DNA of 64,000 nucleotides from Terrisporobacter sp. (GTDB taxonomy: Bacteria > Bacillota_A > Clostridia > Peptostreptococcales > Peptostreptococcaceae). Positions 1-9,127 of the stretch are shown here, piece by piece. The stretch is from the NCBI GenBank assembly GCA_029851945.1, contig JARKUZ010000075.1:8085-72084 (forward strand), read 5' to 3'. The translations under genes and the position numbers were made by a program. Position 1 is the first letter of the stretch. Each line of letters starts with the position of its first letter. The notes under the pieces are model-generated. The model saw only the letters and a program-made list of their open reading frames with translations, had not been told where the DNA came from and made no database searches.

Positions 1-241
1 AACATCTATATTTCATCGCTTTCTTTATTTTATATAATCTTTCTTTATTATTTTAATATTAAAAAATTTTATTTTTTATATTTTTTATACATAAAAGGTT
101 ACTTTTGAAAGTATCATGTATACTTATATATCCTTTGAAGGTTTAAAGAAATTTCTGTCTAATTTCAATAATATAAAATAATATACTATATTAAATCTCA
201 CAATATTATGTAAAAAATAATTTAAAAGGTTGGTGTAAAAT

Positions 242-580
242 ATGGAAAGAACTATAGTAAATTTTCCTTACAACTCACTTGGAGTTGCAAGAGTAGACTG
301 CGATGGTATAATACATAACCACTTATACCACAATTGTCCAGTCGGTAGAATTGACACTAACAATATAATTCATTCTCATCCTATAAATAATTCACCTGTT
401 GGTAGAGTTGATTTAGATAGAACTATTCATAATAGCCTTGTTAACAATTCTCCTATTGGCAGAGTGAATAAACAAGGTTATGTGTATGATAATCAGAATA
501 TCGCAATAGGTAGAGTTGATGGCGAAGATTTCCTTCAAAGCGCTAGTGCTTATCTGTTATTAATTAAAGATTTAAGATAA
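242..580 (+). CDS. Five-repeat GRVD protein (beta-flower-like), unknown function
   Basis: A 112-residue protein made of five imperfect repeats of about 19 residues with the pattern G-R-V-D-x4-I-H-N-x4-N-S-P. The repeated Arg falls at residues 17, 36, 55, 74 and 91, so spacing is 19, 19, 19 and 17. Such a repeat suggests a closed five-bladed beta structure. It resembles what databases call five-fold beta-flower proteins, but I offer that from the pattern only. No signal peptide, membrane segment or catalytic motif is visible. The start has a weak AAGGTTGGTG site upstream. It is monocistronic, with a terminator just after the stop. Function unknown. Confidence 0.8.
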   Translation: MERTIVNFPYNSLGVARVDCDGIIHNHLYHNCPVGRIDTNNIIHSHPINNSPVGRVDLDRTIHNSLVNNSPIGRVNKQGYVYDNQNIAIGRVDGEDFLQSASAYLLLIKDLR

Positions 581-591
581 TTTAATATAAT

Positions 592-622
592 AAGGCTTGT
601 CTTTTTTGTGGCAAGTCTTTTA
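592..622 (+). terminator. Terminator of the repeat protein
   Basis: Arms at 592-599 and 612-619 pair over eight positions with one G-U wobble, followed by a T-rich run. It follows the stop codon of the upstream gene by 12 bases. Confidence 0.7.
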
Positions 623-784
623 TTATATATAAATTCATTTTTATTTTATAATTTTTACATTCTAATTATTTGAAGTAAAAATTTTCATTGAAAAAGATAT
701 AATTCAGCAAATAACAAAAATATTCCTTTTACTTGTTGAATGGACATAATAAGAGATAGATTAAATGTTGTTTCATAATTTAAA

Positions 785-819
785 CTAAAAAATAGGACTT
801 TGATTAAATTCAAAGTCCT
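785..819 (-). terminator. Terminator of the small acidic protein gene
   Basis: A perfect nine-base inverted repeat (794-802 with 811-819) with an eight-base loop. On the minus strand it is followed by a T-rich tract (785-793), placing it downstream of the minus-strand gene at 875-1150. Confidence 0.8.
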
Positions 820-874
820 GTCATTTCTAGTTAACTTCTATTATTTATTTTTATCAATACTTTCATCAAGTCTA

Positions 875-1150
875 CTATTTAAGATTATTTTGGACATATG
901 TAAATATATCATTTACATAACCTTCAAAACTTTCTTCTGAATCTGGAAAAGAATTCTTTTCTATATATTCCATAGTTCTTCCAAGAACCATCTTATATAT
1001 TTCTCTTTGAACTTCTTCTTCTAATTCAATTTTCTCCTCTGTATCAGGATCTATTAAAGAGTCTAATAAATAGTTAGTACATCCTCCAGCTAACTCAGTA
1101 ATCTCTTCTATTTCTTTTAATTCTTCATCTGTTATGTTTATATCTTCCAT
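875..1150 (-). CDS. Small acidic hypothetical protein
   Basis: A 91-residue protein rich in Glu and Asp, especially in the first 50 residues, with predicted helical character throughout and one Cys (residue 24, GGCTN). AGAAAGGATT lies a suitable distance before the ATG, and a strong terminator follows, so this is a real monocistronic gene. I do not recognise the family. There are no membrane segments or signal peptide, so it is presumably cytoplasmic. Confidence 0.7.
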   Translation of the reverse strand: MEDINITDEELKEIEEITELAGGCTNYLLDSLIDPDTEEKIELEEEVQREIYKMVLGRTMEYIEKNSFPDSEESFEGYVNDIFTYVQNNLK

Positions 1151-1299
1151 GATTTTAATCCTTTCTAATTTGTATTTGTACTATATCATAAAAATTAGCA
1201 TCGAACAATATATAATTCATTTGATGAATATATGACACTTTATTCTTTGTATAATTCTAACGTTCTTATCAAAACTTATTTTATATATCTTATAATAAA

Positions 1300-1329
1300 A
1301 AATAGCTACCTAATTACAGGCAGCTATTT
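1300..1329 (-). terminator. Terminator of SDR gene 1
   Basis: Eleven-base arms (1300-1310 and 1319-1329). One position is a G-U pair only in the minus-strand RNA and an A-C mismatch on the plus strand, which orients it as the terminator of the minus-strand SDR gene. Confidence 0.7.
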
Positions 1330-1379
1330 CTTATCTACGAATATATTTAAGTAAATTTATTCTTAATTTGAAATATTTT

Positions 1380-2282
1380 TTACACTATATTACCACCATT
1401 AACATGTAACACTTGTCCTGACATATAGCTAGAATCATCACTTGCTAAAAATACATAAGATGTAGCTACTTCAAAAGGTTGTCCTGCTCTATCCATTGGA
1501 ACTTGACTTCTAAGGCTTCCAAATGTTTCAACCTCTTTAGATGAAAAGCTACTTGTAATTATAGGTGTCCATATAGGACCTGGCGCAACAGCATTTACTC
1601 TAATCCCTTCTTTAATAAGAGATTGTGATAAACTTCTTGTAAATGCAACTATAGCACCTTTAGTAGAGCTGTAATCTAAAAGTAATTCTTCTCCTTTAAA
1701 AGCAGTAACTGATGCTGTATTTATAATGGTTGAACCTTTTTTTAAATGAGGTAGAGCCGCTTTTACTAAATAAAAAAAAGAAAATATATTTGTTTTAAAT
1801 GTTTTTTCAAGTTGTTCAGCCGTAATATCCAATATACTTTGCTGAATATACTGTACTGCATGATTATTTACTAAAATATCTATTTTACCAAACTCATCTA
1901 TAGTTTTTTGAATAACTTCTTTACACATATTTTCCTCTTGTAAATCTCCTCTTATAGCCAAGCATTTTTTACCTAAAGTCTCTATGTGTTCTCTTGTTTC
2001 TTTAGCATCTTCATCTTCATTTAGATAAGCTATAACTATATTAGCTCCCTCTTTTGCATAAGCATAAGCTATAGCTCTCCCTATTCCACTATCACCGCCA
2101 GTTATAATGGCTACTTTATCTAATAATTTATTACTACCTTTATAATTAGTATTCTCTGAAATTGGTCTAGGATTCATCAAATATTCTAAACCAGGATGAC
2201 AGTCTTGATGTTGTGGTGGAAAATTTACTTTAACTATTTCACAATTTTCCTTTGTTCCTATATTTTTGTAAACAGGATACAT
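1380..2282 (-). CDS. SDR-family NAD(P)-dependent oxidoreductase (GSP39/YhdF-like)
   Basis: A 300-residue classical short-chain dehydrogenase of the extended-N-terminus subgroup that includes the Bacillus general stress protein YdaD (GSP39), YhdF and YhxC. The cofactor loop TGGDSGIG is at 61-68, NNHA at 139-142, catalytic Ser about 191, and YSSTK at 204-208; PGPIWTP (234-240) is typical of the subgroup. The first 50 residues (MYPVYKNIG..., HQDCHPGLEYLMNPRP) are the conserved extension. Substrate unknown; stress-related aldehyde or alcohol reduction is a family-level guess. RBS AAGGAGG precedes the ATG. A clear paralogue lies at 61094-62008 near the other end of the window. Confidence 0.92.
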   Translation of the reverse strand: MYPVYKNIGTKENCEIVKVNFPPQHQDCHPGLEYLMNPRPISENTNYKGSNKLLDKVAIITGGDSGIGRAIAYAYAKEGANIVIAYLNEDEDAKETREHIETLGKKCLAIRGDLQEENMCKEVIQKTIDEFGKIDILVNNHAVQYIQQSILDITAEQLEKTFKTNIFSFFYLVKAALPHLKKGSTIINTASVTAFKGEELLLDYSSTKGAIVAFTRSLSQSLIKEGIRVNAVAPGPIWTPIITSSFSSKEVETFGSLRSQVPMDRAGQPFEVATSYVFLASDDSSYMSGQVLHVNGGNIV

Positions 2283-2501
2283 TTTTTCCTCCTTAATTTA
2301 TAATTAAATCATCATTATAAATTATTTGTATTTTCATAGAAATTAATCTATATAATTTAATAAAATATACAGTAGTAGATTTATAAGTTTAATTTGTAGA
2401 CCTAAATCTTTTCAAATTTCTATTCATAATTTCACACAATTTTAATATAATTTATCTATATTATATATAATAATATTAATAAAATTTTAGGAGGAATTTT
2501 A

Positions 2502-3830
2502 ATGAGTAGTCTTGATGACCTCTCGAGGAGCGTTTTACCTCAACTATTAATAATATTAATTCTTACACTAATTAATGCTTTTTTCGCGTCTGCTGAGATG
2601 GCATTTGTGTCAGTGAATAAGCATAAGATTAATAATTTAAGTAAAGAAGGAAATAAAAAGGCAATATTATTAGAAAAGCTATTACAAGATCCAAGTAACT
2701 TTCTCTCTACAATTCAAATAGGAATCACGCTAGCAGGATTTTTCTCTAGTGCATCTGCTGCTACAACTTTATCAGTAAGATTATTTAATATCTTATTGCA
2801 TTTCAACATACCGTATGCACAGGAACTTTCCATGATCTTAATAACACTTATATTATCTTTCCTAACACTTATATTTGGAGAGTTAGTACCCAAGAGAATA
2901 GCTTTAAATAGCTGCGAAACAATCGCTTTATTTTCAGTCAAACCAGTTTATATACTATCTAAAATAGCTAACCCTATAATAAAAATTTTATCTCTATCAA
3001 CTAAAGTAGTTTTAAAACTAATTAAAGCAAATGATATTGAAGAAGGCGAAAATATTTCAACAGAAGAAATAAAACTACTAATTACTCAGTCAGAAAAAAA
3101 CGGAACCATAAACTATATGGAAAAAGAAATAATAGATAAAGCCTTTGATTTTTCAGATAAAGTGTCAAAGGAAATAATGACCTCTAGAACAGATACTATT
3201 TTACTTGATATTAATGATGATATACAGTCAAAACTTCAAGTATTATTAAATAGTAAATATTCAAGAGTTCCTGTTTACGAAGATTCTGTAGATAACATAA
3301 TAGGAATTTTGTATATAAAGGATTTAATTTCTCTCTTATTTGATACAAATTTTGATAGTGTTGATTTAAGAACAATATTACACCGTCCTTGCTTTGTTCC
3401 AGAAACAAAAAAAATAGATGAGTTATTTCTTCTTCTTAAACAAAGTAAGAATCATATGTCCATATTAATTGATGAGTATGGAGGCTTTTCTGGTATAGTT
3501 ACAATGGAGGACATAATAGAAGAAATAATGGGCGACATAGATGATGAATATGATATTAACAATTCTAAAATAAAAAATATAGGAGATGATTCTTTCATAA
3601 TTAAGGGAAATATGTCAATTTTAGATTTTAATACTATCTTTAATGCAAATATTAAATGCGAAGACTGCGATACTATAAATGGATATATAATTTCTTCATT
3701 GGATAGAATACCGTGTAGTGATGAATGTATTAATTTACTTCTAGAAACTTGTGAGTTGACAGTTCTAGAAATTGATGATAATAGAATAGAAAATGTGAAG
3801 GTGACCTTATTCCAAGAAAAAGTAAGTTAA
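2502..3830 (+). CDS. Hemolysin C/CorC-type membrane protein (CNNM + CBS pair)
   Basis: A 442-residue protein with the usual order: an N-terminal CNNM (DUF21) transmembrane region, residues about 10-185 with four hydrophobic segments; a CBS domain pair at about 215-335, including the IDEYGGFSGIVTMEDIIEEI motif; and a C-terminal CorC/HlyC transporter-associated domain from about 350. Relatives include B. subtilis MpfA/YhdP and E. coli YtfL, implicated in Mg2+ or other cation efflux. 'Hemolysin' is a historical label. GGAGG precedes the ATG by seven bases. It stands alone and converges on the alanine symporter, sharing a terminator. Confidence 0.93.
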   Translation: MSSLDDLSRSVLPQLLIILILTLINAFFASAEMAFVSVNKHKINNLSKEGNKKAILLEKLLQDPSNFLSTIQIGITLAGFFSSASAATTLSVRLFNILLHFNIPYAQELSMILITLILSFLTLIFGELVPKRIALNSCETIALFSVKPVYILSKIANPIIKILSLSTKVVLKLIKANDIEEGENISTEEIKLLITQSEKNGTINYMEKEIIDKAFDFSDKVSKEIMTSRTDTILLDINDDIQSKLQVLLNSKYSRVPVYEDSVDNIIGILYIKDLISLLFDTNFDSVDLRTILHRPCFVPETKKIDELFLLLKQSKNHMSILIDEYGGFSGIVTMEDIIEEIMGDIDDEYDINNSKIKNIGDDSFIIKGNMSILDFNTIFNANIKCEDCDTINGYIISSLDRIPCSDECINLLLETCELTVLEIDDNRIENVKVTLFQEKVS

Positions 3831-3884
3831 AGCATGAGTTTATTATTTACAAAAATATTAACTCAAGTATTGTACCTATATAAA

Positions 3885-3912
3885 AAAGACTGACTTATAA
3901 AAGTCAGTCTTT
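3885..3912. terminator. Bidirectional terminator between convergent genes
   Basis: Perfect 12-base arms (3885-3896, 3901-3912) with a four-base loop. T-rich sequence follows on both strands. It serves the HlyC/CorC gene (+) and the alanine symporter (-). Confidence 0.85.
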
Positions 3913-3917
3913 CATAA

Positions 3918-5339
3918 TTATATGGCTTTTTCTTCTTTTTCAGCTTGCCACTGAGAAACTTTTTCTAATCCTTTTATATTTGATGCTACAAATACAGGAT
4001 CTTTTATTCCAGCTTTTTTTTGCTTAGTATAGTCATTTAATGCTATAAATGCATATTTACCAAGTAAAGATATAGCAATTAAATTTATTATAGCCATAAG
4101 ACCCATAAATACGTCAGCTAAGTCCCAGACGATAGCAACTTTTGCAACTGAACCAAATAGAACCATTCCTACTACTACTACTCTAAATAAATTTAAAACA
4201 GTTTTATTTCCACTTATAAATTCTATATTTGATTCTCCGTAATAATAATTTCCAACTATAGAACTAAAGGCAAATAGTAATATACATATAGCTATGAATA
4301 CATTACCTATTGGTCCTATTTGTGAACTTAACGCAGCTTGAGTTAATTCTATACCTTCTAATCCTGCTGTAGAATAACCTGGATATAAAAGAATCATAAA
4401 TGCAGTACAACTACAAATTACTATAGTATCAGTAAATACCCCTAAAGTTTGTATTAAACCTTGCTTAACTGGATGAGTAACATCTGCAGTTGCAGCTGCA
4501 TTAGGTGCAGATCCCATACCTGCTTCATTGGAGAATAATCCTCTTTTTATACCAACTAAAATCATCCCTCCTATAGTACCAACTGACATTTCTCTAAGTC
4601 CAAAAGCACTTTCAAATATCATTTTTAATATATTAGGTATTTCATTTATATTTATAAATACAACGAATAAAGAAACTAATATATATAAAACTGCAAAAAT
4701 CGGAACTATAATCTCTGATACTTTCGCTACTCTATGTACTCCACCAAAGATTATTATACCTGTTATCGCAGCTAGTACTATTCCAACTATTAATCTATCA
4801 AATTCAAAAGCATTATTGAATGCTGCCGCTATTGTATTAGATTGAACTGCATTGAATATAAAACCAAAACAAATTGTAATTAATACTGAGAATAATATTC
4901 CCATCTTTTTACTTCCTAAGCCTTGCTCTATATAATAAGCAGGTCCACCTCTAAAACTTTCTCCATCTTTAACTTTGTATATTTGTGCAAGTGTACTTTC
5001 TACAAAACTTGATGCAGAACCAACTAGTGCAATTAACCACATCCAAAATACAGAACCTGGTCCACCAGCAACTACTGCCATTGCTATACCTGCTATGTTA
5101 CCAGTACCAACTCTTGAAGCCGTAGATATACAGAATGCTTGGAAAGATGATATTGATCCTTCCTTCTTTTCTCCTGATGCCCCATCACCTAAAAGTCTAA
5201 ACATTTCTTTAAAATATCTAAATTGAACAAACTTAGTTTTAAAAGTAAAATATAATCCTAATACAATCAACATTGCAATTAAGATATAAGTCCATATAAA
5301 ATCATTTACTTTTAAAATCATTTCATGTAAAAATTCCAT
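3918..5339 (-). CDS. Sodium:alanine symporter family protein (AGCS)
   Basis: A 473-residue polytopic membrane protein of the alanine/glycine:cation symporter family (AgcS, DagA, AlsT). The signature GTGNIAGIAMAV is near residue 77, followed by GPGSVFWMWL and the FRGGPAYYIEQGL loop, and GLFSNEAGMGSAPNAAATA near 275. About eleven hydrophobic segments are visible and the length is normal. It imports alanine or glycine with Na+ across the cytoplasmic membrane. GGGAGG precedes the ATG. No co-transcribed partner and no glycine riboswitch signature is visible upstream. Confidence 0.95.
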   Translation of the reverse strand: MEFLHEMILKVNDFIWTYILIAMLIVLGLYFTFKTKFVQFRYFKEMFRLLGDGASGEKKEGSISSFQAFCISTASRVGTGNIAGIAMAVVAGGPGSVFWMWLIALVGSASSFVESTLAQIYKVKDGESFRGGPAYYIEQGLGSKKMGILFSVLITICFGFIFNAVQSNTIAAAFNNAFEFDRLIVGIVLAAITGIIIFGGVHRVAKVSEIIVPIFAVLYILVSLFVVFININEIPNILKMIFESAFGLREMSVGTIGGMILVGIKRGLFSNEAGMGSAPNAAATADVTHPVKQGLIQTLGVFTDTIVICSCTAFMILLYPGYSTAGLEGIELTQAALSSQIGPIGNVFIAICILLFAFSSIVGNYYYGESNIEFISGNKTVLNLFRVVVVGMVLFGSVAKVAIVWDLADVFMGLMAIINLIAISLLGKYAFIALNDYTKQKKAGIKDPVFVASNIKGLEKVSQWQAEKEEKAI

Positions 5340-5584
5340 TTTATATCCTCCCTTAAGTTTATATTATTATTTTATTTGCTAATTAACGAAAAAATGAATA
5401 ATTTTTTATTCTCCTTTCATTTATAATTATTATATTCTATTTTCCCATGTAATTCAATAGAATATTGCAAATCAAATTATAAAAATTGCATTTTTTTAAA
5501 TTCTCACATAAGGATAATGTTTTCTTAAGTATATTTCCAGTAAAAAAAGAATGAATATTTCTTTATTTTTTCAATTAATATTTT

Positions 5585-5618
5585 AAAATGACTTATTTAA
5601 ATTTAAATAAGTCATTTT
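5585..5618. terminator. Perfect palindrome, probable terminator
   Basis: A 34-base perfect palindrome (17-base arms) followed on the plus strand by a T run. It is orphaned: no intact gene ends here on either strand, so it may mark a lost gene. Confidence 0.55.
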
Positions 5619-5783
5619 TTCTACTTATTTTTTTAATTATTTAATCATATAAAGTTCGTTGTATTATATATCTTCATTGTATCCACATAGTAAAATATTC
5701 TAATTATCTAATTATAACTATACTGTTATTTTATTATTAATATGCAATTTTTCATCTTATGTATTTCATTTTTAAACAAAATA

Positions 5784-5819
5784 AAAAGATGATTAAAATT
5801 TTATTTATAATCATCTTTT
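5784..5819 (-). terminator. Terminator of the decayed BASS-like gene
   Basis: Twelve-base perfect arms (5784-5795, 5808-5819) with T-rich sequence on the minus strand. It sits four bases downstream of the stop codon of the remnant at 5823-6041. Confidence 0.7.
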
Positions 5820-5822
5820 GCA

Positions 5823-6041
5823 TTACCAATTTGGACATTTTTTCTCTGGTTCTATTCTTTTCGCTTTTTCATTTTTATCAACAAATATATTTGCAATTAT
5901 CGCACCAAATATATTATACCACATACTGAATATAGCTCCAGTAATTGTTTACATAGCTAACCTATATAATTATGATATAGCAATAGTATTTCTCTTTTCT
6001 ACTAGTAAACTAAGTACCTTATCTATTCTATAATCTTCAAA
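5823..6041 (-). pseudogene. Remnant of a bile acid:Na+ symporter-like (BASS) gene
   Basis: The minus strand carries the last ~70 codons of a membrane transporter. Reading one frame gives EKRNTIAIS, two stop codons, then TITGAIFSMWYNIFGAIIA and a Lys/Glu-rich tail ending before the stop at 5823. The 'KR-T-AI' and 'AIFS-W-N--GA-IA' elements match the conserved C-terminus of the bile acid:sodium symporter family (YocS/ASBT type), in which the helix between them is longer. So the fragment has nonsense codons, an apparent internal loss, and no upstream part: the remaining ~240 codons are absent. A matching terminator still follows. The family call is from pattern memory. Confidence 0.55.
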
Positions 6042-6183
6042 TTAGTATTAAATGAAATATAATATCTAAATTTTACTCTTTTATATTTATTTTTTTATTG
6101 TTACTAAAAAGTTAGTATTATATCTTTTTATTTGATTAAAATATTAATATAACAATAATATCTAACAAAGGAAGATGATTAAC

Positions 6184-6486
6184 TTGACTAGAGATAATAA
6201 AAAATATATTTGTAAATTAGATATGGCATTTGAACCTGTACGTGGTAAGTGGAAACCTCTTATTATTAGCAGCTTAGCTTCTGGAAGAAAAAGATTTACC
6301 ACATTGCTTAATTTAAATTCCGGGATTAGTCATAAAGTTTTAAATGAAAAACTTAAAGAATTACAAGAAGATAATCTAATTTCAAAAGAATTTTTCTATG
6401 AATATCCTCCAAAAGTTGAATACTCTTTAACTTCTAAAGGTTATCAATACGCAAAATTATTAAAACAATTTGAAAATATAGGATAA
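6184..6486 (+). CDS. HxlR-family winged-helix transcriptional regulator
   Basis: A ~100-residue MarR-like winged helix of the HxlR type: CKLDMAFEPVRGKWKPLIISSL, then the recognition region ISHKVLNEKLKELQEDNLISKEFF and the wing YPPKVEYSLTSKGY. The Cys near residue 9 of this class can sense thiol or electrophile stress in some members (e.g. YodB, HypR). I chose TTG 6184 over ATG 6175 because the AAAGGAAG site ends at 6174, touching the ATG but nine bases from the TTG. HxlR proteins usually control a neighbouring redox enzyme; here the neighbours on both sides are gene remnants, so its target may be lost. Confidence 0.85.
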   Translation: MTRDNKKYICKLDMAFEPVRGKWKPLIISSLASGRKRFTTLLNLNSGISHKVLNEKLKELQEDNLISKEFFYEYPPKVEYSLTSKGYQYAKLLKQFENIG

Positions 6487-6501
6487 TCTATTTTTATAAC
6501 A

Positions 6502-6527
6502 AAGCCAAGTGATAAATCACCTGGCTT
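6502..6527. terminator. Hairpin between HxlR gene and convergent remnant
   Basis: Eleven-base arms with a TAAA loop. One pair is G-U only in the minus-strand RNA, so it may have belonged to the decayed minus-strand gene at 6535-6633 as well as ending the regulator. The trailing T tract is weak. Confidence 0.5.
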
Positions 6528-6534
6528 AAATTTA

Positions 6535-6633
6535 TTATTTTATATTATTTTTATAAAATTCACTAATTTCTTTAATTACATTTTCTACATTTCTATTAAA
6601 TTCTTTCAAATTAACATTGTAATCCCCTCTTAC
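6535..6633 (-). pseudogene. 3' remnant of an unidentified gene
   Basis: The minus strand shows 32 open codons before a stop at 6535, encoding a helical, charged tail (VRGDYNVNLKEFNRN... EFYKNNIK) with no start codon or RBS and an in-frame stop upstream (6634-6636). It looks like the C-terminal end of a real protein because codon use is coherent and a hairpin follows at 6502-6527. HxlR genes often sit beside flavodoxin/FMN-reductase-type genes, which would suit, but I cannot identify it. Confidence 0.35.
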
Positions 6634-6650
6634 TTAGAGTAAATTTTCAA

Positions 6651-7004
6651 TTGAGGATGAGAGTGAATATAGGAGATAATGTACTTTTGAGCCCAAGAGT
6701 AAATATTTTTACAGCAAGTCATCCTATTGATGCAAATGTACGTAATACTAATTTAGAATGTGGTAAGCCAATTAATATTGGTAATAATGTGTGGATAGGT
6801 GGAAATACAGTGATTAATCCTAGTGTAAAAATCAGAAATAATGTGGTCATTGGTTCAGGATCAGTTGTTACTAAAGATATTCCAGATAATGTAATAGCTA
6901 TTGGTAATCCATGCAAGGTTCTAAATAAAATCAATGATGATGATAAAAAGTACTGGGAAAAACAAAAAGAAGAATACTATACATATGCGAATAAAGTTAA
7001 ATAA
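6651..7004 (+). pseudogene. 5'-truncated sugar O-acetyltransferase (Maa/LacA type)
   Basis: The frame encodes 117 residues matching the C-terminal two-thirds of maltose/galactoside acetyltransferases: left-handed beta-helix hexapeptides, the catalytic-His region ASHPID, then NIGNNVWIGGNTVI, GSGSVVTKDIP and the IGNPCKV tail. Full-length relatives are about 185-200 residues and begin with a ~60-residue helical substrate-binding domain that is absent here. TTG 6651 and ATG 6657 are the only starts and have no convincing RBS. The missing 5' end abuts the tail of a different gene on the opposite strand, so a deletion probably joined them. Possibly still expressed, but unlikely to be active. Confidence 0.75.
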
Positions 7005-7098
7005 ATAATAAAAAGTATTGATTTTATATTTATATAATGATACCATAATCTTAACAAATGTTTATAGCAATAAACAAATATTAATTTTTGGTGATTAT

Positions 7099-8187
7099 AT
7101 GACTTACAGAGAAAAAGAAATTTTGCAAATTTTAAAAAATAATCCTATGATTTCTCAACAAGAGCTGGCAGATATGTTAAATATATCTCGAGCTTCTGTG
7201 GCTGTTCATATAACTAATCTTATGAAAAAGGGATACATACTTGGAAAAGGTTATATATTAAAAAGAGAAAATTATGTTACAGTAATTGGTGGATCTAATA
7301 TGGATATTCAAGGTTCTCCCAAAAATCCATTAATAATGTATGATTCTAATCCAGGTCAGGTCGATATTTCATTAGGTGGAGTTGGAAGAAATATTGCTGA
7401 AAATCTTAGTAGACTTAGTATTAATACCAAATTAATTTCAGCTATTGGTAATGATTTATATGGAAATACAATCTTATCAGAGTGTAAAAATTTAAATATA
7501 GATGTGGAAGATTGTTTTATATCAGACGAATATGCTACATCAATATATATATCTATTTTAAATAGCTCAAAAGATATGCAGCTTGCCATAAGTCATATGG
7601 ATATAATTGAAAAACTTGATGAATCATTTATTAATTCAAAACATAAATCATTAAATGATTCCAAAGCAATTGTAATAGACACAAATTTATCACAAGAAAC
7701 TATTGAGTTTATAACTAGAACTTATTCTCATCTACCAATCTTTGTTGATACTGTTTCAACATCAAAGTGTACGAAAATAAAAGATATTTTAAGAAGATTT
7801 GAAGGTGTTAAACTTAATAAATATGAAGCAGAAACATTATCAGGAATTAAAATAGAAAATTTAGATGATGCAAAAAAATCTTGTGAATACTTTATAAATG
7901 AAGGTGTCAAAAATGTATTTATCACTTTAAGTAGTGATGGGGTATACTGTGCAAACAATGAAATATCTTTACATCTTAAAGGAGTTGAAATTGATATAGT
8001 TAATGCTACAGGTGCTGGAGATGCATTTATGGCTGGAATTATATATGGATTCATGAATGATCTTCATTTAGAAGAAACTGCCAAGTTTTCTGTAGGAGCA
8101 TCAATTTTAGCCCTCTCTCATAAAAATACAATCAATCCTAATTTAAGTGTGGATTTAGTAGAAAAAACAATAAAGGAGTTAATATAA
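7099..8187 (+). CDS. psuK: Pseudouridine kinase with N-terminal winged HTH
   Basis: A 362-residue fusion: a winged helix-turn-helix (about 1-60; [36 protein letters not shown]) followed by a PfkB/ribokinase-family kinase with [21 protein letters not shown] and the C-terminal anion-hole/catalytic motif NATGAGDAF. The adjacent psuG fixes the substrate as pseudouridine, phosphorylated to pseudouridine 5'-phosphate. The frame is open upstream to 7018, but ATG 7099 has GGTGAT a good distance before it and begins the HTH, so I start there. The stop is one base from the psuG ATG: a tight operon. The HTH implies autoregulation or moonlighting regulation. Confidence 0.9.
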   Translation: MTYREKEILQILKNNPMISQQELADMLNISRASVAVHITNLMKKGYILGKGYILKRENYVTVIGGSNMDIQGSPKNPLIMYDSNPGQVDISLGGVGRNIAENLSRLSINTKLISAIGNDLYGNTILSECKNLNIDVEDCFISDEYATSIYISILNSSKDMQLAISHMDIIEKLDESFINSKHKSLNDSKAIVIDTNLSQETIEFITRTYSHLPIFVDTVSTSKCTKIKDILRRFEGVKLNKYEAETLSGIKIENLDDAKKSCEYFINEGVKNVFITLSSDGVYCANNEISLHLKGVEIDIVNATGAGDAFMAGIIYGFMNDLHLEETAKFSVGASILALSHKNTINPNLSVDLVEKTIKELI

Positions 8188-8188
8188 T

Positions 8189-9109
8189 ATGTTAGAAAAA
8201 TACTTACACGTTCACCCAGAAGTTCAAGAGGCAGTTAAAAATGGTCAACCAGTTGTTGCTCTTGAATCAACAATAATATCCCATGGAATGCCATACCCAC
8301 AAAACGTTGAAATGGCTAACAAAGTTGAAGAAATAATAAGAGAAAATGGTGCTATACCTGCAACTATAGCTATAATAGATGGTGTTTTAAAAGTCGGTCT
8401 TACTAAAGAAGAAATAGAACTCTTAGCAACAAATAAAAGTGTTGTTAAAGCTAGTAGAAGAGATTTACCTTTCATAATATCTAAAAGATTAACTGGTGCT
8501 ACGACTGTTGCTACCACTATGATATTAGCTGACTTAGCAGGAGTTAAAGTATTCGCTACTGGTGGAATAGGTGGAGTTCATAGAGATGCAGAAACTACTA
8601 TGGATATATCTGCAGACTTACAAGAATTAGCTAATACTGACGTTGCTGTAATATGTGCTGGAGCTAAATCAATACTTGATATAGGTTTAACTTTAGAATA
8701 CTTAGAAACAAATGGTGTTCCAGTTGTTGGATTTGGAACTGATGAAATGCCTGCATTCTACACAAGAAAATCAGGATTTAGTGTAGATTACAAAGTTGAT
8801 TCTTCTATGGAAGTCGCTTCTGCTTTAAAAGCTAAATGGGACTTAAACTTAAAAGGTGGTATGGTTATAGCTAACCCAATACCAGAAGAATTCGAAATGG
8901 ATTATGATACTATAAACAATGCTATAGAATCTGCTTTAAAAGAAGCTGAAGAAAAGAACATATGTGGAAAAGAAGTTACTCCATTCTTATTAGACAAAGT
9001 AAAAACTATAACTGCAGGAAAATCCCTTGCTTCAAACATAGAATTAGTTTACAATAACGCTAAAGTAGCTGCTCAAATAGCTAAAGATTTATGCGACTTA
9101 AACAAATAA
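8189..9109 (+). CDS. psuG: Pseudouridine-5'-phosphate glycosidase
   Basis: A 306-residue protein of the IndA/YeiN family, full length. It contains [16 protein letters not shown] (catalytic Glu and cofactor-loop region near 31), KASRRDLPF (Lys near 92), the metal/phosphate region GGIGGVHR and the C-terminal [22 protein letters not shown]. It reversibly cleaves pseudouridine 5'-phosphate to uracil and ribose 5-phosphate in the cytosol, using Mn2+. AAAGGAG precedes the ATG, overlapping the psuK stop region. A terminator follows 20 bases after the stop. Confidence 0.96.
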   Translation: MLEKYLHVHPEVQEAVKNGQPVVALESTIISHGMPYPQNVEMANKVEEIIRENGAIPATIAIIDGVLKVGLTKEEIELLATNKSVVKASRRDLPFIISKRLTGATTVATTMILADLAGVKVFATGGIGGVHRDAETTMDISADLQELANTDVAVICAGAKSILDIGLTLEYLETNGVPVVGFGTDEMPAFYTRKSGFSVDYKVDSSMEVASALKAKWDLNLKGGMVIANPIPEEFEMDYDTINNAIESALKEAEEKNICGKEVTPFLLDKVKTITAGKSLASNIELVYNNAKVAAQIAKDLCDLNK

Positions 9110-9127
9110 TTTAATATATTATATAAT

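Larger units (their letters stand above)
5340..5822. other. Non-coding, decayed intergenic region
   Basis: About 480 bases with no supportable gene. It holds the upstream region of the alanine symporter (minus strand) and two strong inverted repeats (5585-5618 and 5784-5819). The minus strand between the hairpins has only short interrupted frames. Together with the gene tail at 5823-6041 it looks like a decayed region. Confidence 0.5.

Noticed and set aside
5818..6033. Plus-strand hydrophobic open frame.
   Set aside because: It is the complement of the BASS-like remnant; the minus strand gives recognisable motifs and this one has no RBS.
7018..7098. Longer N-terminus for pseudouridine kinase.
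   Set aside because: No RBS, non-conserved residues, and a better start with GGTGAT at 7099.
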